A stretch of 49,637 bases of DNA, taken from a bacterium (GTDB lineage: Bacteria; Oederibacteriota; CAKKQC01). Numbering within the stretch: the first letter of the stretch is position 1; every line of letters begins with the position of its first letter. The translations under genes were made by a program, and so were the position numbers. Below, one piece after another: positions 31,801 to 39,183 of the stretch. The DNA lies in assembly GCA_919901855.1 (NCBI GenBank), contig CAKKQC010000018.1, positions 12,358 through 61,994 of the forward strand. The letters are read 5' to 3'. Under the pieces are notes generated by a model that was not told the origin of the DNA, did not search any database, and was given only the letters and a program-made list of their open reading frames with translations.

Positions 31801-32514
31801 ATGCAGGGAGACAGAAGCATGCACTGGAGCCGGCGGGCTCTTTTCGGAGTCGTGCTGGCGGCGGGGCTGGCGGCGCCGGCGGCGCAGGCGTTCCCGCACA
31901 TCGAGGCGGCGCTGGCGGTGGAGCCGTCGGTGGCGAGCGTCGGAATGACCGTGAACGTCACGCTCTCGATCACGAACACGGGCGGGGACCCGATGACGCT
32001 CGTGAACCCCTTCCTGTCCATCACCGCCGGCGACAACCTCGTGTCGATTGTGTCCAACCCGTGGCAGAGCGCGTCCGCGTACCTGGGGCCGGGCATCGCC
32101 CTGAGCTACACCTGGACCCTCATCGTGCTGGCGCAGGGAACGGTCAACCTGACCGGGTGGGCCGCCGGCTACGTCAACGGAAACCCCACGTCCTTCACGT
32201 CCACGGCGATCCTGGTCATCCCCGGCCCCTCGTCGCCCCCGATCCGGATCCTGAACAACCGGCTGCGGCCCGGGAAGACGGCGACGGTCGTCCTGCATGG
32301 CTCGCCGGGGAAGGCGGTGACGCTCGTCGTCCACGATCAGGCGGGGCGGCCGCTTGGACCGATCGGGTTGGGCGCCGTCGGGCTCGACGCCGCCGGGAAC
32401 GGCTCGTTCCGGTTCGACGGCACGGTGGCCGGAAACCGGCTGGCTACCGGCGTGTACTGGATCGTGGCCTCCGGGGCGGTCTCGGCCAAGGCGCCCGTCA
32501 TGGTCACCAAGTGA
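31801..32514 (+). CDS. Secreted CARDB-domain protein with C-terminal sorting-like domain, 237 aa
   Basis: Signal peptide RRALFGVVLAAGLAAPAAQA is followed by one CARDB/Ig-like domain (about 35-140: LAVEPSVASVGMTVNVTLSI, TNTGGDPMTLVNP). Next is a FlgD-like beta-sandwich (about 145-237), which ends YWIVASGAVSAKAPVMVTK. The protein is thus the two terminal modules of the giant neighbours without their propellers. The start is the ATG at 31801; a second ATG at residue 7 is possible. Its stop overlaps the ATG of the PorV-like gene (TGATG). Probable role: surface component exported by that partner; function unproven. Confidence 0.85.
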   Translation: MQGDRSMHWSRRALFGVVLAAGLAAPAAQAFPHIEAALAVEPSVASVGMTVNVTLSITNTGGDPMTLVNPFLSITAGDNLVSIVSNPWQSASAYLGPGIALSYTWTLIVLAQGTVNLTGWAAGYVNGNPTSFTSTAILVIPGPSSPPIRILNNRLRPGKTATVVLHGSPGKAVTLVVHDQAGRPLGPIGLGAVGLDAAGNGSFRFDGTVAGNRLATGVYWIVASGAVSAKAPVMVTK

Positions 32515-33494
32515 TGGGGCGACCGTTCGCAGCGCTGCTCCTGTTCGTGCTCACGGCGGGGTCGGCGGCCGCCGGGACAGGGATGGCGGCGGCGGGGATT
32601 CCGCTAAGCGCCCGGCAGCAGGCAAGCGGCGGAATCTACGGAGACCCGGACGTGCTGGGCGTCGCCGCGAACCCGGCGCAGCTCTCGACCCAGCTCCGCC
32701 GGCTCGAGGTCGGCGTGGTGGATCAGTACCTGTTCGGGTCGGCCGAGAACGTGCTGGGGCTGGGGATCGGGGGCGTGACGGGGTCGGCGGATGCCTGGGC
32801 CTGGGGGGCGGCGGCGGTGGTGTCGCAGGTCTCGACCCGGGGATTCAGGATCGTGGACGAGATCGGGGACGAGACCGGGGAGCGCGTGGAGCCGGTGGCG
32901 CGACGGGCGGACCTCGCCGTGTCCTGCCAGCGCGGCCGGCTCGCGGGGGGAATCGCGTTCGGGGCCGCCGCGGAATCGTACGGGAGCCTTGGCGACGGGG
33001 GCGGCAGCGGGCCGTCGATGATTCAGGCGGCGGCCGGGATGCTGGTCGCGTTCGACACCTGGCACGCCGGCGCCGCGATCCGGCTGGGGCTGAGCGATAC
33101 TCCCAGGGGGGCCGGCGGCGCGGATTCCGTGAACCTCGGGGGAGCTGCGGACGCCGGAGGGCTCCGCCTGACGGGGAGCCTGGTGGTTCCGCTCGCGGGC
33201 CCGGCGGGGCCCGACGCGCAGGCGGGAGTTCGCTGGATGGTGTCGGGGGCCTTCGACCTGCGCGCGGCGTACGCGACGGCGTTCACGAAGGGCGTCGGCG
33301 CGGCGGCGGGGAGCTCGGTGCGGGCGGGGGTGTCGTTCCGGTCGGACAAGGGGATGGGCATGGACTACACGCTCGTGGTGCCGCTCGAAGGGGGCCTGGG
33401 AGTCACCAACCTGATCGGCGCCCGCTGGACCTTCGGAGACCGTTCCCGGCGCACCCCGCCGCAGTTGCAGCGCCAGCCCCAGTTCGGCAGTTGA
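32514..33494 (+). CDS. PorV-like outer-membrane barrel, GGIYGD subfamily, 326 aa
   Basis: A signal peptide (FAALLLFVLTAGSAAAG) precedes AAAGIPLSARQQASGGIYGD, PDVLGVAANPAQLS, which aligns by eye with the opening of the 24048-25475 protein (VREQAAGGIYGD, SNPALLG). The remainder is a barrel-like series of strands ending DYTLVVPLEGGLGVTNLIGA, RWTFGDRSRR. The short Pro/Gln-rich tail has no CsgG/LpoB-like domain. It overlaps the upstream secreted CARDB gene by one base, so the pair is translationally coupled. Confidence 0.83.
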   Translation: MGRPFAALLLFVLTAGSAAAGTGMAAAGIPLSARQQASGGIYGDPDVLGVAANPAQLSTQLRRLEVGVVDQYLFGSAENVLGLGIGGVTGSADAWAWGAAAVVSQVSTRGFRIVDEIGDETGERVEPVARRADLAVSCQRGRLAGGIAFGAAAESYGSLGDGGGSGPSMIQAAAGMLVAFDTWHAGAAIRLGLSDTPRGAGGADSVNLGGAADAGGLRLTGSLVVPLAGPAGPDAQAGVRWMVSGAFDLRAAYATAFTKGVGAAAGSSVRAGVSFRSDKGMGMDYTLVVPLEGGLGVTNLIGARWTFGDRSRRTPPQLQRQPQFGS

Positions 33495-33508
33495 AGCCCG
33501 ACAGTTGG

Positions 33509-33514
33509 TAGGAT
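33509..33514 (+). promoter_or_regulatory. Candidate -10 element of the two small membrane-protein genes
   Basis: TAGGAT, nine bases before ATG 33524 and 15 bases past the PorV-like gene stop, so the small genes may have their own promoter. Confidence 0.45.
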
Positions 33515-33523
33515 GAAAGTGCC

Positions 33524-33766
33524 ATGACGATGCGCAACCTGAACCGGGACCAGAACCTCGAGATGGCCCGTCTCCTTATAGGCGCCGGCAAGACGATCTT
33601 CGTCGCGAGCATCGTCGCGATTCTGTTCCCGCAGTCCGGCATCGACCGTCCGTTCCTGCTCTCGATTCTTGGCGTCGGACTCTCGGCGATCCTGGCGGCC
33701 ATCGGGCTGGCCCTGATCAAGGGGCAGGACGCTGATCCGCAAGCGGGCCGGCGGAAACGGAGGTAG
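33524..33766 (+). CDS. Small two-helix membrane protein, 80 aa
   Basis: The product starts MTMRNLNRDQNLEMARLLIG and has two membrane helices (KTIFVASIVAILFP, then FLLSILGVGLSAILAAIGLA), with a basic C-terminal tail (AGRRKRR). It is not recognised as a named family. A second ATG five bases on makes residue 3 an alternative start. Its TAG overlaps the Shine-Dalgarno of the 35-residue gene that follows. Confidence 0.65.
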   Translation: MTMRNLNRDQNLEMARLLIGAGKTIFVASIVAILFPQSGIDRPFLLSILGVGLSAILAAIGLALIKGQDADPQAGRRKRR

Positions 33767-33771
33767 GGATC

Positions 33772-33879
33772 ATGGAGTACGTCCTGCTGATGGGCCTCAT
33801 GGTACTCGGGATCTTCCTGATCGCCTACGCCATCGACAAGGTGGCGTGGTTCGGGAAGCGCTCGAAGGGAGCCCACTAG
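33772..33879 (+). CDS. Tiny single-span membrane protein, 35 aa
   Basis: The product is one membrane helix: MEYVLLMGLMVLGIFLIAYA, then IDKVAWFGKRSKGAH, with a basic tail on the inside. A clear GGAGG lies 8 bases before ATG 33772, only 5 bases after the stop of the 80-aa gene, so the pair is co-expressed. It is short enough to be missed by standard gene finding. Function unknown; it may assist the larger membrane protein. Confidence 0.6.
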   Translation: MEYVLLMGLMVLGIFLIAYAIDKVAWFGKRSKGAH

Positions 33880-33900
33880 TCCGGGCCCGTGACCGAAGAT

Positions 33901-33917
33901 GCGGCGCATTCCGCCGC
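33901..33917. terminator. Weak hairpin between convergent genes
   Basis: GCGGCG (33901-33906) pairs with CGCCGC (33912-33917) around CATTC in the gap between two convergent operons. No T tract is present, so this is tentative. Confidence 0.25.
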
Positions 33918-33942
33918 CGCTGGAGCGCCGACCGCTCCCCCG

Positions 33943-35250
33943 CTACTCCTTCCGGATGCGCTCCACCCACTTCTGGAGGTCGGGGTTGCTGGGGTTGAGC
34001 TCCAGGCACTTGCCGTAGGCGGCGAGGGCGGCGGGCTTGTCCTTGAGGCCGTAGTAGGCGTTGCCGAGCAGGCCCCAGCACTTCCAGTTGCCGGGGTCGC
34101 GCGCGACGACGGCTTCCAGCCGCGTCTTCGCTTCCGCGTAGCGGCCGGCCTTGTTCGCGGCTTTCGCGGCCGCGTACTCGGCATCGACCTCGGCGGCGGA
34201 CATCGGGGCCAACGGCTTGGGTGTCGCCGCCGGCACCTTGGGCGGCGCCTTCGGTGACGGCGGAAGCGCCGGAGCCACGGGAGCCTTGGAAGCGGCCGGC
34301 TTGAGGTCCAAGGGCACGGCCCCTGACGCCGCGGTCTTCGGGCGCTCCGGCTGCAGGGCCGCTCCGAACAGGTACGAGAGCGCGACGCGATGGGAGCCGC
34401 CGAGCAGGTGGGAGGCGTAGGCGTAGTCGACTCCCATCCCGCTGAAGACCGCCGAGAGGCCCAGGGTCACCTGGAGCTGGCCGGGCTGAAGGCCCGAGAA
34501 CCCGGCGCGGACGGCGAAGGTCTCCGCGGGCCACCACTGCACCCCGCACCCGATCCGGCCGTCGCGGCCGTCCACCTTCGAGTACCCGGCGCCGCAGGTG
34601 AGCCGGTTGCGCGCGCCGGTCCAGCTCGCGCCCAGCCGCGTCTCGCTCGCGAGATGGTCCGGCCGCACGACGGGGTCGGAGCCGGTGAGCGCGGGCCCGC
34701 CGGCGTTCCGGACCGATAGCCCGGCCCGGATGCCGTCAACGAGCGCCTCGATCCCGGCATCGACCCCGGCGGCGCTCGCGCTGCCGTCGCCGGCCCGGTC
34801 GGAAACCGTCTTGACCGTGAGCCCCGCGGCGAGGGGGTCGGCGGCGCGGAACGCGAAGGCGAGGCCGCCCGCCCAGACGCTGCGGCCGATCGAGGTTCCG
34901 GCCGGCTCCCCCGTCTCGTCGATGACCTTCGTGTCCGAGGAGTAGCCGGAGACGAGCCCGGCCAGCGCGACGCCGGGGAGGACCATCCAGCTCGCCGCGA
35001 GCCCAAAAGTGGTCTGATCGCCCGCGAAGAGCGACGCGCCACCGAGCCCCACGGCGCCGCGGCTCTCCTGAAACCCGAGCACGGCGGGATTGCTCCAGGC
35101 GCACAAGACGTCGCCCGCCCCCTCGACGATCCCGCCCATGCCGGCCTGCCGGACGCTCAGGGGCTGGTTTACGAAGGCCCCGCTGGTCGGCGCGGACGCG
35201 CCGGCGAGGCCCGCCGCGACGCACGCGACCAGGACGAGCACGATTCGCAC
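33943..35250 (-). CDS. PorV/PorQ-like barrel with C-terminal TPR domain, 435 aa
   Basis: Signal peptide VRIVLVLVACVAAGLAGASA leads to NQPLSVRQAGMGGIVEGAGD, WSNPAVLGFQESRG, close in pattern to the protein at 8403-9782. The barrel runs to about residue 320. A Pro/Lys/Ala linker follows, then a TPR-type helical tail (about 370-435): AKAANKAGRYAEAKTRLEAV, NWKCWGLLGNAYYGLKDKPA, LELNPSNPDLQKWVERI. The tail would be periplasmic and bind a partner. GTG 35250 overlaps the preceding stop (TAGTG), so it is coupled to the secreted gene upstream. The same barrel type carries a CsgG/LpoB-like tail at other loci, so the tail seems interchangeable. Confidence 0.85.
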   Translation of the reverse strand: MRIVLVLVACVAAGLAGASAPTSGAFVNQPLSVRQAGMGGIVEGAGDVLCAWSNPAVLGFQESRGAVGLGGASLFAGDQTTFGLAASWMVLPGVALAGLVSGYSSDTKVIDETGEPAGTSIGRSVWAGGLAFAFRAADPLAAGLTVKTVSDRAGDGSASAAGVDAGIEALVDGIRAGLSVRNAGGPALTGSDPVVRPDHLASETRLGASWTGARNRLTCGAGYSKVDGRDGRIGCGVQWWPAETFAVRAGFSGLQPGQLQVTLGLSAVFSGMGVDYAYASHLLGGSHRVALSYLFGAALQPERPKTAASGAVPLDLKPAASKAPVAPALPPSPKAPPKVPAATPKPLAPMSAAEVDAEYAAAKAANKAGRYAEAKTRLEAVVARDPGNWKCWGLLGNAYYGLKDKPAALAAYGKCLELNPSNPDLQKWVERIRKE

Positions 35251-35759
35251 TACTTCGTCACCTTGCGTGCGATCACGAAGGAGGCGATGTCGGCGACGCC
35301 GCCGCCGGACGCGGCGACGCGGTAGCGGCCGGCGCCCAGCTCGCGGCCGGGGATGAACGCGGCGTCCGCCTCGACGACGCCGAAGCCATAGGCGTCGAGC
35401 GCGATCCCGACCGTCCCCGCGTGCTCGCCCGCCTCGTCGTAGACCGTGAGGGTCGCGGTGCCACCGGCGGTGCCGCGCACGTAGAACCGGAGCCTGCCGC
35501 CGCGGCGCGTCTGGTCGAGGACATTGGGGGCGATGCGCAGCTCCCCCGGCTTGAGCTTGGCCTTGACGGCCTCGATCAGGACGGACGGGGGGGCGGCGGG
35601 GAGGAGAACACGGGCGACGTGCCGGCCCCCCGGCGCCGCCGGGGCGGAAGCCGCGTAGACCGTGGTCGAGAGGGCGCTGGCGGCGTCGACGGAGCTCACG
35701 CCCGCTAGCAGGCATGCCATTGAAAGCCCGGCCGGGATGAATGCACGAGGCTGGCTCAC
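35250..35759 (-). CDS. Secreted protein consisting of a sorting-like beta-sandwich, 169 aa
   Basis: Signal peptide FIPAGLSMACLLAGVSSVDA is followed by a short Pro/Ala-rich stretch and a FlgD-like beta-sandwich (about residues 70-169; ELRIAPNVLDQTRRGGRLRF, LGAGRYRVAASGGG, SFVIARKVTK). The phrase APNVLD parallels GPNVLDRSD in the 1772-residue protein. It is the C-terminal domain alone, without propellers. GTG 35759 follows TATATT by seven bases. Coupled to the PorV-TPR gene (TAGTG). It could be a surface subunit or the minimal carrier of the pathway. Confidence 0.8.
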   Translation of the reverse strand: MSQPRAFIPAGLSMACLLAGVSSVDAASALSTTVYAASAPAAPGGRHVARVLLPAAPPSVLIEAVKAKLKPGELRIAPNVLDQTRRGGRLRFYVRGTAGGTATLTVYDEAGEHAGTVGIALDAYGFGVVEADAAFIPGRELGAGRYRVAASGGGVADIASFVIARKVTK

Positions 35760-35766
35760 TCGCGCC

Positions 35767-35772
35767 AATATA
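35767..35772 (-). promoter_or_regulatory. Candidate -10 element of the PorV-TPR operon
   Basis: TATATT on the minus strand, seven bases before GTG 35759. It sets this GTG as the start rather than a TTG three codons upstream. Confidence 0.5.
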
Positions 35773-35798
35773 GCAGAGGGGCCCGGGCGGGACCGGCT

Positions 35799-38700
35799 CT
35801 AGCCGCCCGCCTTCCCCGGCCGCCGGACCACCAGACGCCCCTTGCACGTCTTGAATCGTTCGCGTGTCGCACTGCGGTACAGCCCGGGGACGCCGGTGCG
35901 GGACGCCCCTCGCAGGACGACGACATAGACACCCGAGGCCCAGCGCGAGGTCGCAATGATCTCCGCCTTGATTCCGCCGGCGAGGTACGAGAACCGGTCC
36001 CGCCCCACGATCTCCCCCGCCACGTTGTAGTACTCGGCCGTCACGTCCCCGCCCTCGGGAACCACCTCGAACCGGAGCGTCACCCGGTTGCCGTCCCGGC
36101 CCTGGGCGACCTCCAGACAGCTGTCCCCCGCCAGCGGCGGGGGCGACGGGGCCGGCTCGTAGGAAATCCGGAATTCGTCGAACCGGGGGATCGTGGGCGC
36201 CGCGCCGGCGTCGTTCGTATCCTTGTTGTAGAGGCTGACCTCGAACTGTAGGTACCGGCACAGGTCGGGCGCGAGGGGCATCCGGAAGAACGGGTTGGAT
36301 GCCGCCACGTCGGACGCATAGGTGTAGTACCCGGACGTGGCCGGCGCGGCGCCCTCCTCGGGAGTCCGCGGAGTCCAGCACGTCCAACGTCCGTCGATCC
36401 CCGCCACCCGGTATCGCACCATCGCCCAGTCGTCGTCGGCACCCGGCCCGGTCTTGCTGTAGGACCACGCGACCCGGGTCAGCTTCGCCTGGGTCCCCAG
36501 GTCGTACGGAGGCGAGAGCCACGACCCCGCGTCCACCCACCACGTCGCCGAGGCCAGCCGCGCCCGGTAGACCCGCTGGCACCCGCTGCTCACGCCGCCC
36601 ATCTCCCCCCCGATCACGTAGACGAACCCGTGGCTGGCCACGAGCGGCGCGTTCGGGGCTATGAGGGGGAACCGGTCGTTCGCCGCGATCCCGATGAAGA
36701 GCGCGGACCCGTCCGGGTCGGCCGGCCGGACGTCGGCGCGGTCGGCCCCCCCGGTCCTGACGAGGCCGCGGAGGGGTGCCGGGTTGTAGAGCACCTGGAA
36801 GGTGGCGGCCAACCCGGTACCGCCGACGCTCAAGAGCGATCCGTCGCACGCGACCGCGCCGGCCCCGGGCTCGCCGGCCGACCCCAACCCGGCCTGCCAC
36901 GCGGTGATCCCGTTGCAGTCGTCGAGGACGCCCCAGCGCATGCCCCCCGAGTAGCGGCACGGACTGCCCATCGGATTGGGAACGTAGTCGCCCCCCAGGA
37001 ACGCGATCGTGCGCATGACGCTGAACGGCCTGAAGTTCACCCAGCCCAGCTCGTCGTTCAGGGCGAGACAGCAGGGCATCGAGCACGGCACGCACCCCGC
37101 GCAGGTGAGCCCGCCGGACACGCAGAAGCACGTGGCAGGATCCGGATTGCCCGGCGGCAGGGCGAGCACCGACTCCCACGTCATGCCGTTGCCGCTCTCG
37201 AGGTGGCCGTCCGGCCCGATCTCGGCCTTCTGGACGAACTGGTCCGGCAGGTTGGCGGCCATGAGGCCGCCGAGGCAGTAAAGCGCCCCGGCCGCATGGA
37301 CGAGCCCGTGGTCGGTCGCGTTCTGGATCAGCGGCAGCTCGTCCTCCCACGGCCCGGTCTGGCCGGTGACGGGATCCACTGCGGCCGAGTACACGCGCTT
37401 CGTCGTGAGGGCCGCACCGGGCAGGGGGAGGCCGTTGCAGTCCTGGGTCGTCCCGCCCACGACGTAGATCCGGTTCCCGACGCCGATCGCCTGGTGGCGC
37501 GTCAGGGGCACGCCCGGCGTCGGGTGCACCGGCGGACCCCACGGACCCGTCGCCGGTCCCGGATCCCCGAAGTTGTAGAACGCCCGCGTCCACGGCCCGA
37601 TCCGGCCCTTCCCGACCCCGGCGGCGTCGCCGGTGGGATCGATCGGCGCGAACCAGACGCTCGACACCGAGTAGGGGGGCAGGCCGCCGGCCCCGCACCC
37701 GCCGCTCGCCTGCTGGCACCCGCCGATGACGTATACCCGGTCCCCTACCATGGCGACGGCATGGTCCCGGATCGCGAACGGCAGGGGCATCACCTGCGTC
37801 AGGTCGAACCGTTGCTCGGTCCCCCCCACCATGACGTTCCCCGCCGCATCCACGGCGACGCTGCGCGCAATGTCGGCGTTGATCGAGTTCGAGCTGTACT
37901 CGCGCGCCCAGAGAAGGATGCCGGCCGGCGAGTACTTCCGGACCATCCAGTTCTGCGCCTGCACGAGGTCCGGCCGCGTCACGAAGCCGGCCACGACGAT
38001 GTTTCCCGTCGTGTCGGTGGCAACGCTCAACGCCTCGTCGTCGGCGTTCCCCGGGCTGTTGTAGGGCGCCTCCCACAGGAGCGCATTCGCGGCGTCGTAC
38101 TTGCGGATGAACCAGTTGTGCCCCTGGCCGAGGTCGGGGCGATCCTCGTATCCGACCACGATGAGATTCCCCGAGGCGTCGAAGGCCACTGCCCGCGCGG
38201 TCGTGTCCTGCGAGCCGGCGGTACCCGGCGTCGACCACGCGGTGAGATCCACCCCCGACGGCGAGAGCAGCCATATCCGCCAGAGCCTCCCGAGGCCGGC
38301 GTCAGCGCGATTCTCGTACCCGACCACGGCCACGGCCCCCGCCGGGGAGACCGCGACCCCGTATGCCGCGTCGTCGAGATGGCCCGGCGAGTCGTAGACC
38401 CGGCTCCACGTCACGATACCGTCCGGATCGTAGCGTTGCACGATCCAGTCGAGATTCGTCGCGGCGGCAAACTGCGCTCCCGCCACAACGAACCCGCCGG
38501 GGGGATCGAGCGCCACGGCATGCGCTACGTCGTCCGAGCTTCCCGGCCCGTCGTACGCCTTCGCGAAGAGGAGGCTGCCCGTCGCGTCATACTTCCTGAC
38601 CAGCCAGTTCATCCCCTGGGCGGGGTCGAACGCCGTCCCGACCACGACGCACCCACCCGAGGGCGAGACCGTGACCGCCAGCGCCGATTCCGTGTTGTTG

Positions 38701-39176
38701 GAACCGCCGTCGTAGTCAGCGGTCGAGAGGACCCCGCCCGCAGCCCCATACCGACGGAGGCGCAGGTTGAGCCCCTGCCCGAGATCCGGCCGGTTCTCCT
38801 CGCCCACGGCTATCACGTTCCCCGCGGCATCCACGCCCACCCCGCTGCACGTGTCGTTGTCGGAAGCGGTGCTGTTGTAGGACGCGGTCCAGAGCTCGAC
38901 CCCGGCGGGGTCGTACTTCGTGATCCGCCAGTCCAGCCCCTGCTGGGGATCGTTGGACCAGTAGCTCGCGGTCGTCGAGGTCGGGTCCTGCGCGTAGAAG
39001 GCCTGGTGCGCGAGGACCAGGCACGCCCGGCCCGCCGACCCCGTGGGTGACACCGTGATCGCGTAGGACGTGCCGCCCTGGAAGGCCGACCAGGTGTTCC
39101 AGACTCTTGTTTGCGCGGCCCCGGCCTGACCCGTCCAGCCAAGCCAACAGGCGAGGACCGCAGCCAGGGGCCTCAT
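35799..39176 (-). CDS. Secreted SBBP-propeller/kelch-like protein with C-terminal sorting-like domain, 1125 aa
   Basis: A signal peptide (PLAAVLACWLGWTGQAGAA) is followed by SBBP-type repeats (about 25-450; DLGQGHNWFIRKYD and DLVQAQNWMVRKYS style units, as in the 1772-residue protein). A kelch-like section comes next (about 455-930; RVYVIGG, RIYVVGG, FVYVIGGEMGG). A Cys-rich insert near residue 682-705 reads CFCVSGGLTCAGCVPCSMPC, unusual for a kelch blade. A beta-rich domain and a C-terminal sandwich (about 1018-1125) follow, ending GVYVVVLRGASRTG and RLVVRR. ATG 39176 lies seven bases past the GH2 stop, so both are in one operon. No PorV-like gene follows directly; the next one is 35250-33943. 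Possibly a surface glycan-binding protein. Confidence 0.87.
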   Translation of the reverse strand: MRPLAAVLACWLGWTGQAGAAQTRVWNTWSAFQGGTSYAITVSPTGSAGRACLVLAHQAFYAQDPTSTTASYWSNDPQQGLDWRITKYDPAGVELWTASYNSTASDNDTCSGVGVDAAGNVIAVGEENRPDLGQGLNLRLRRYGAAGGVLSTADYDGGSNNTESALAVTVSPSGGCVVVGTAFDPAQGMNWLVRKYDATGSLLFAKAYDGPGSSDDVAHAVALDPPGGFVVAGAQFAAATNLDWIVQRYDPDGIVTWSRVYDSPGHLDDAAYGVAVSPAGAVAVVGYENRADAGLGRLWRIWLLSPSGVDLTAWSTPGTAGSQDTTARAVAFDASGNLIVVGYEDRPDLGQGHNWFIRKYDAANALLWEAPYNSPGNADDEALSVATDTTGNIVVAGFVTRPDLVQAQNWMVRKYSPAGILLWAREYSSNSINADIARSVAVDAAGNVMVGGTEQRFDLTQVMPLPFAIRDHAVAMVGDRVYVIGGCQQASGGCGAGGLPPYSVSSVWFAPIDPTGDAAGVGKGRIGPWTRAFYNFGDPGPATGPWGPPVHPTPGVPLTRHQAIGVGNRIYVVGGTTQDCNGLPLPGAALTTKRVYSAAVDPVTGQTGPWEDELPLIQNATDHGLVHAAGALYCLGGLMAANLPDQFVQKAEIGPDGHLESGNGMTWESVLALPPGNPDPATCFCVSGGLTCAGCVPCSMPCCLALNDELGWVNFRPFSVMRTIAFLGGDYVPNPMGSPCRYSGGMRWGVLDDCNGITAWQAGLGSAGEPGAGAVACDGSLLSVGGTGLAATFQVLYNPAPLRGLVRTGGADRADVRPADPDGSALFIGIAANDRFPLIAPNAPLVASHGFVYVIGGEMGGVSSGCQRVYRARLASATWWVDAGSWLSPPYDLGTQAKLTRVAWSYSKTGPGADDDWAMVRYRVAGIDGRWTCWTPRTPEEGAAPATSGYYTYASDVAASNPFFRMPLAPDLCRYLQFEVSLYNKDTNDAGAAPTIPRFDEFRISYEPAPSPPPLAGDSCLEVAQGRDGNRVTLRFEVVPEGGDVTAEYYNVAGEIVGRDRFSYLAGGIKAEIIATSRWASGVYVVVLRGASRTGVPGLYRSATRERFKTCKGRLVVRRPGKAGG

Positions 39177-39183
39177 GTACCCG

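Noticed and set aside
33943-38274. A 1443-codon minus-strand frame covering the PorV-TPR gene and more
   Set aside because: Only the part from GTG 35250 is coding. The upstream part is out of frame with two real genes.
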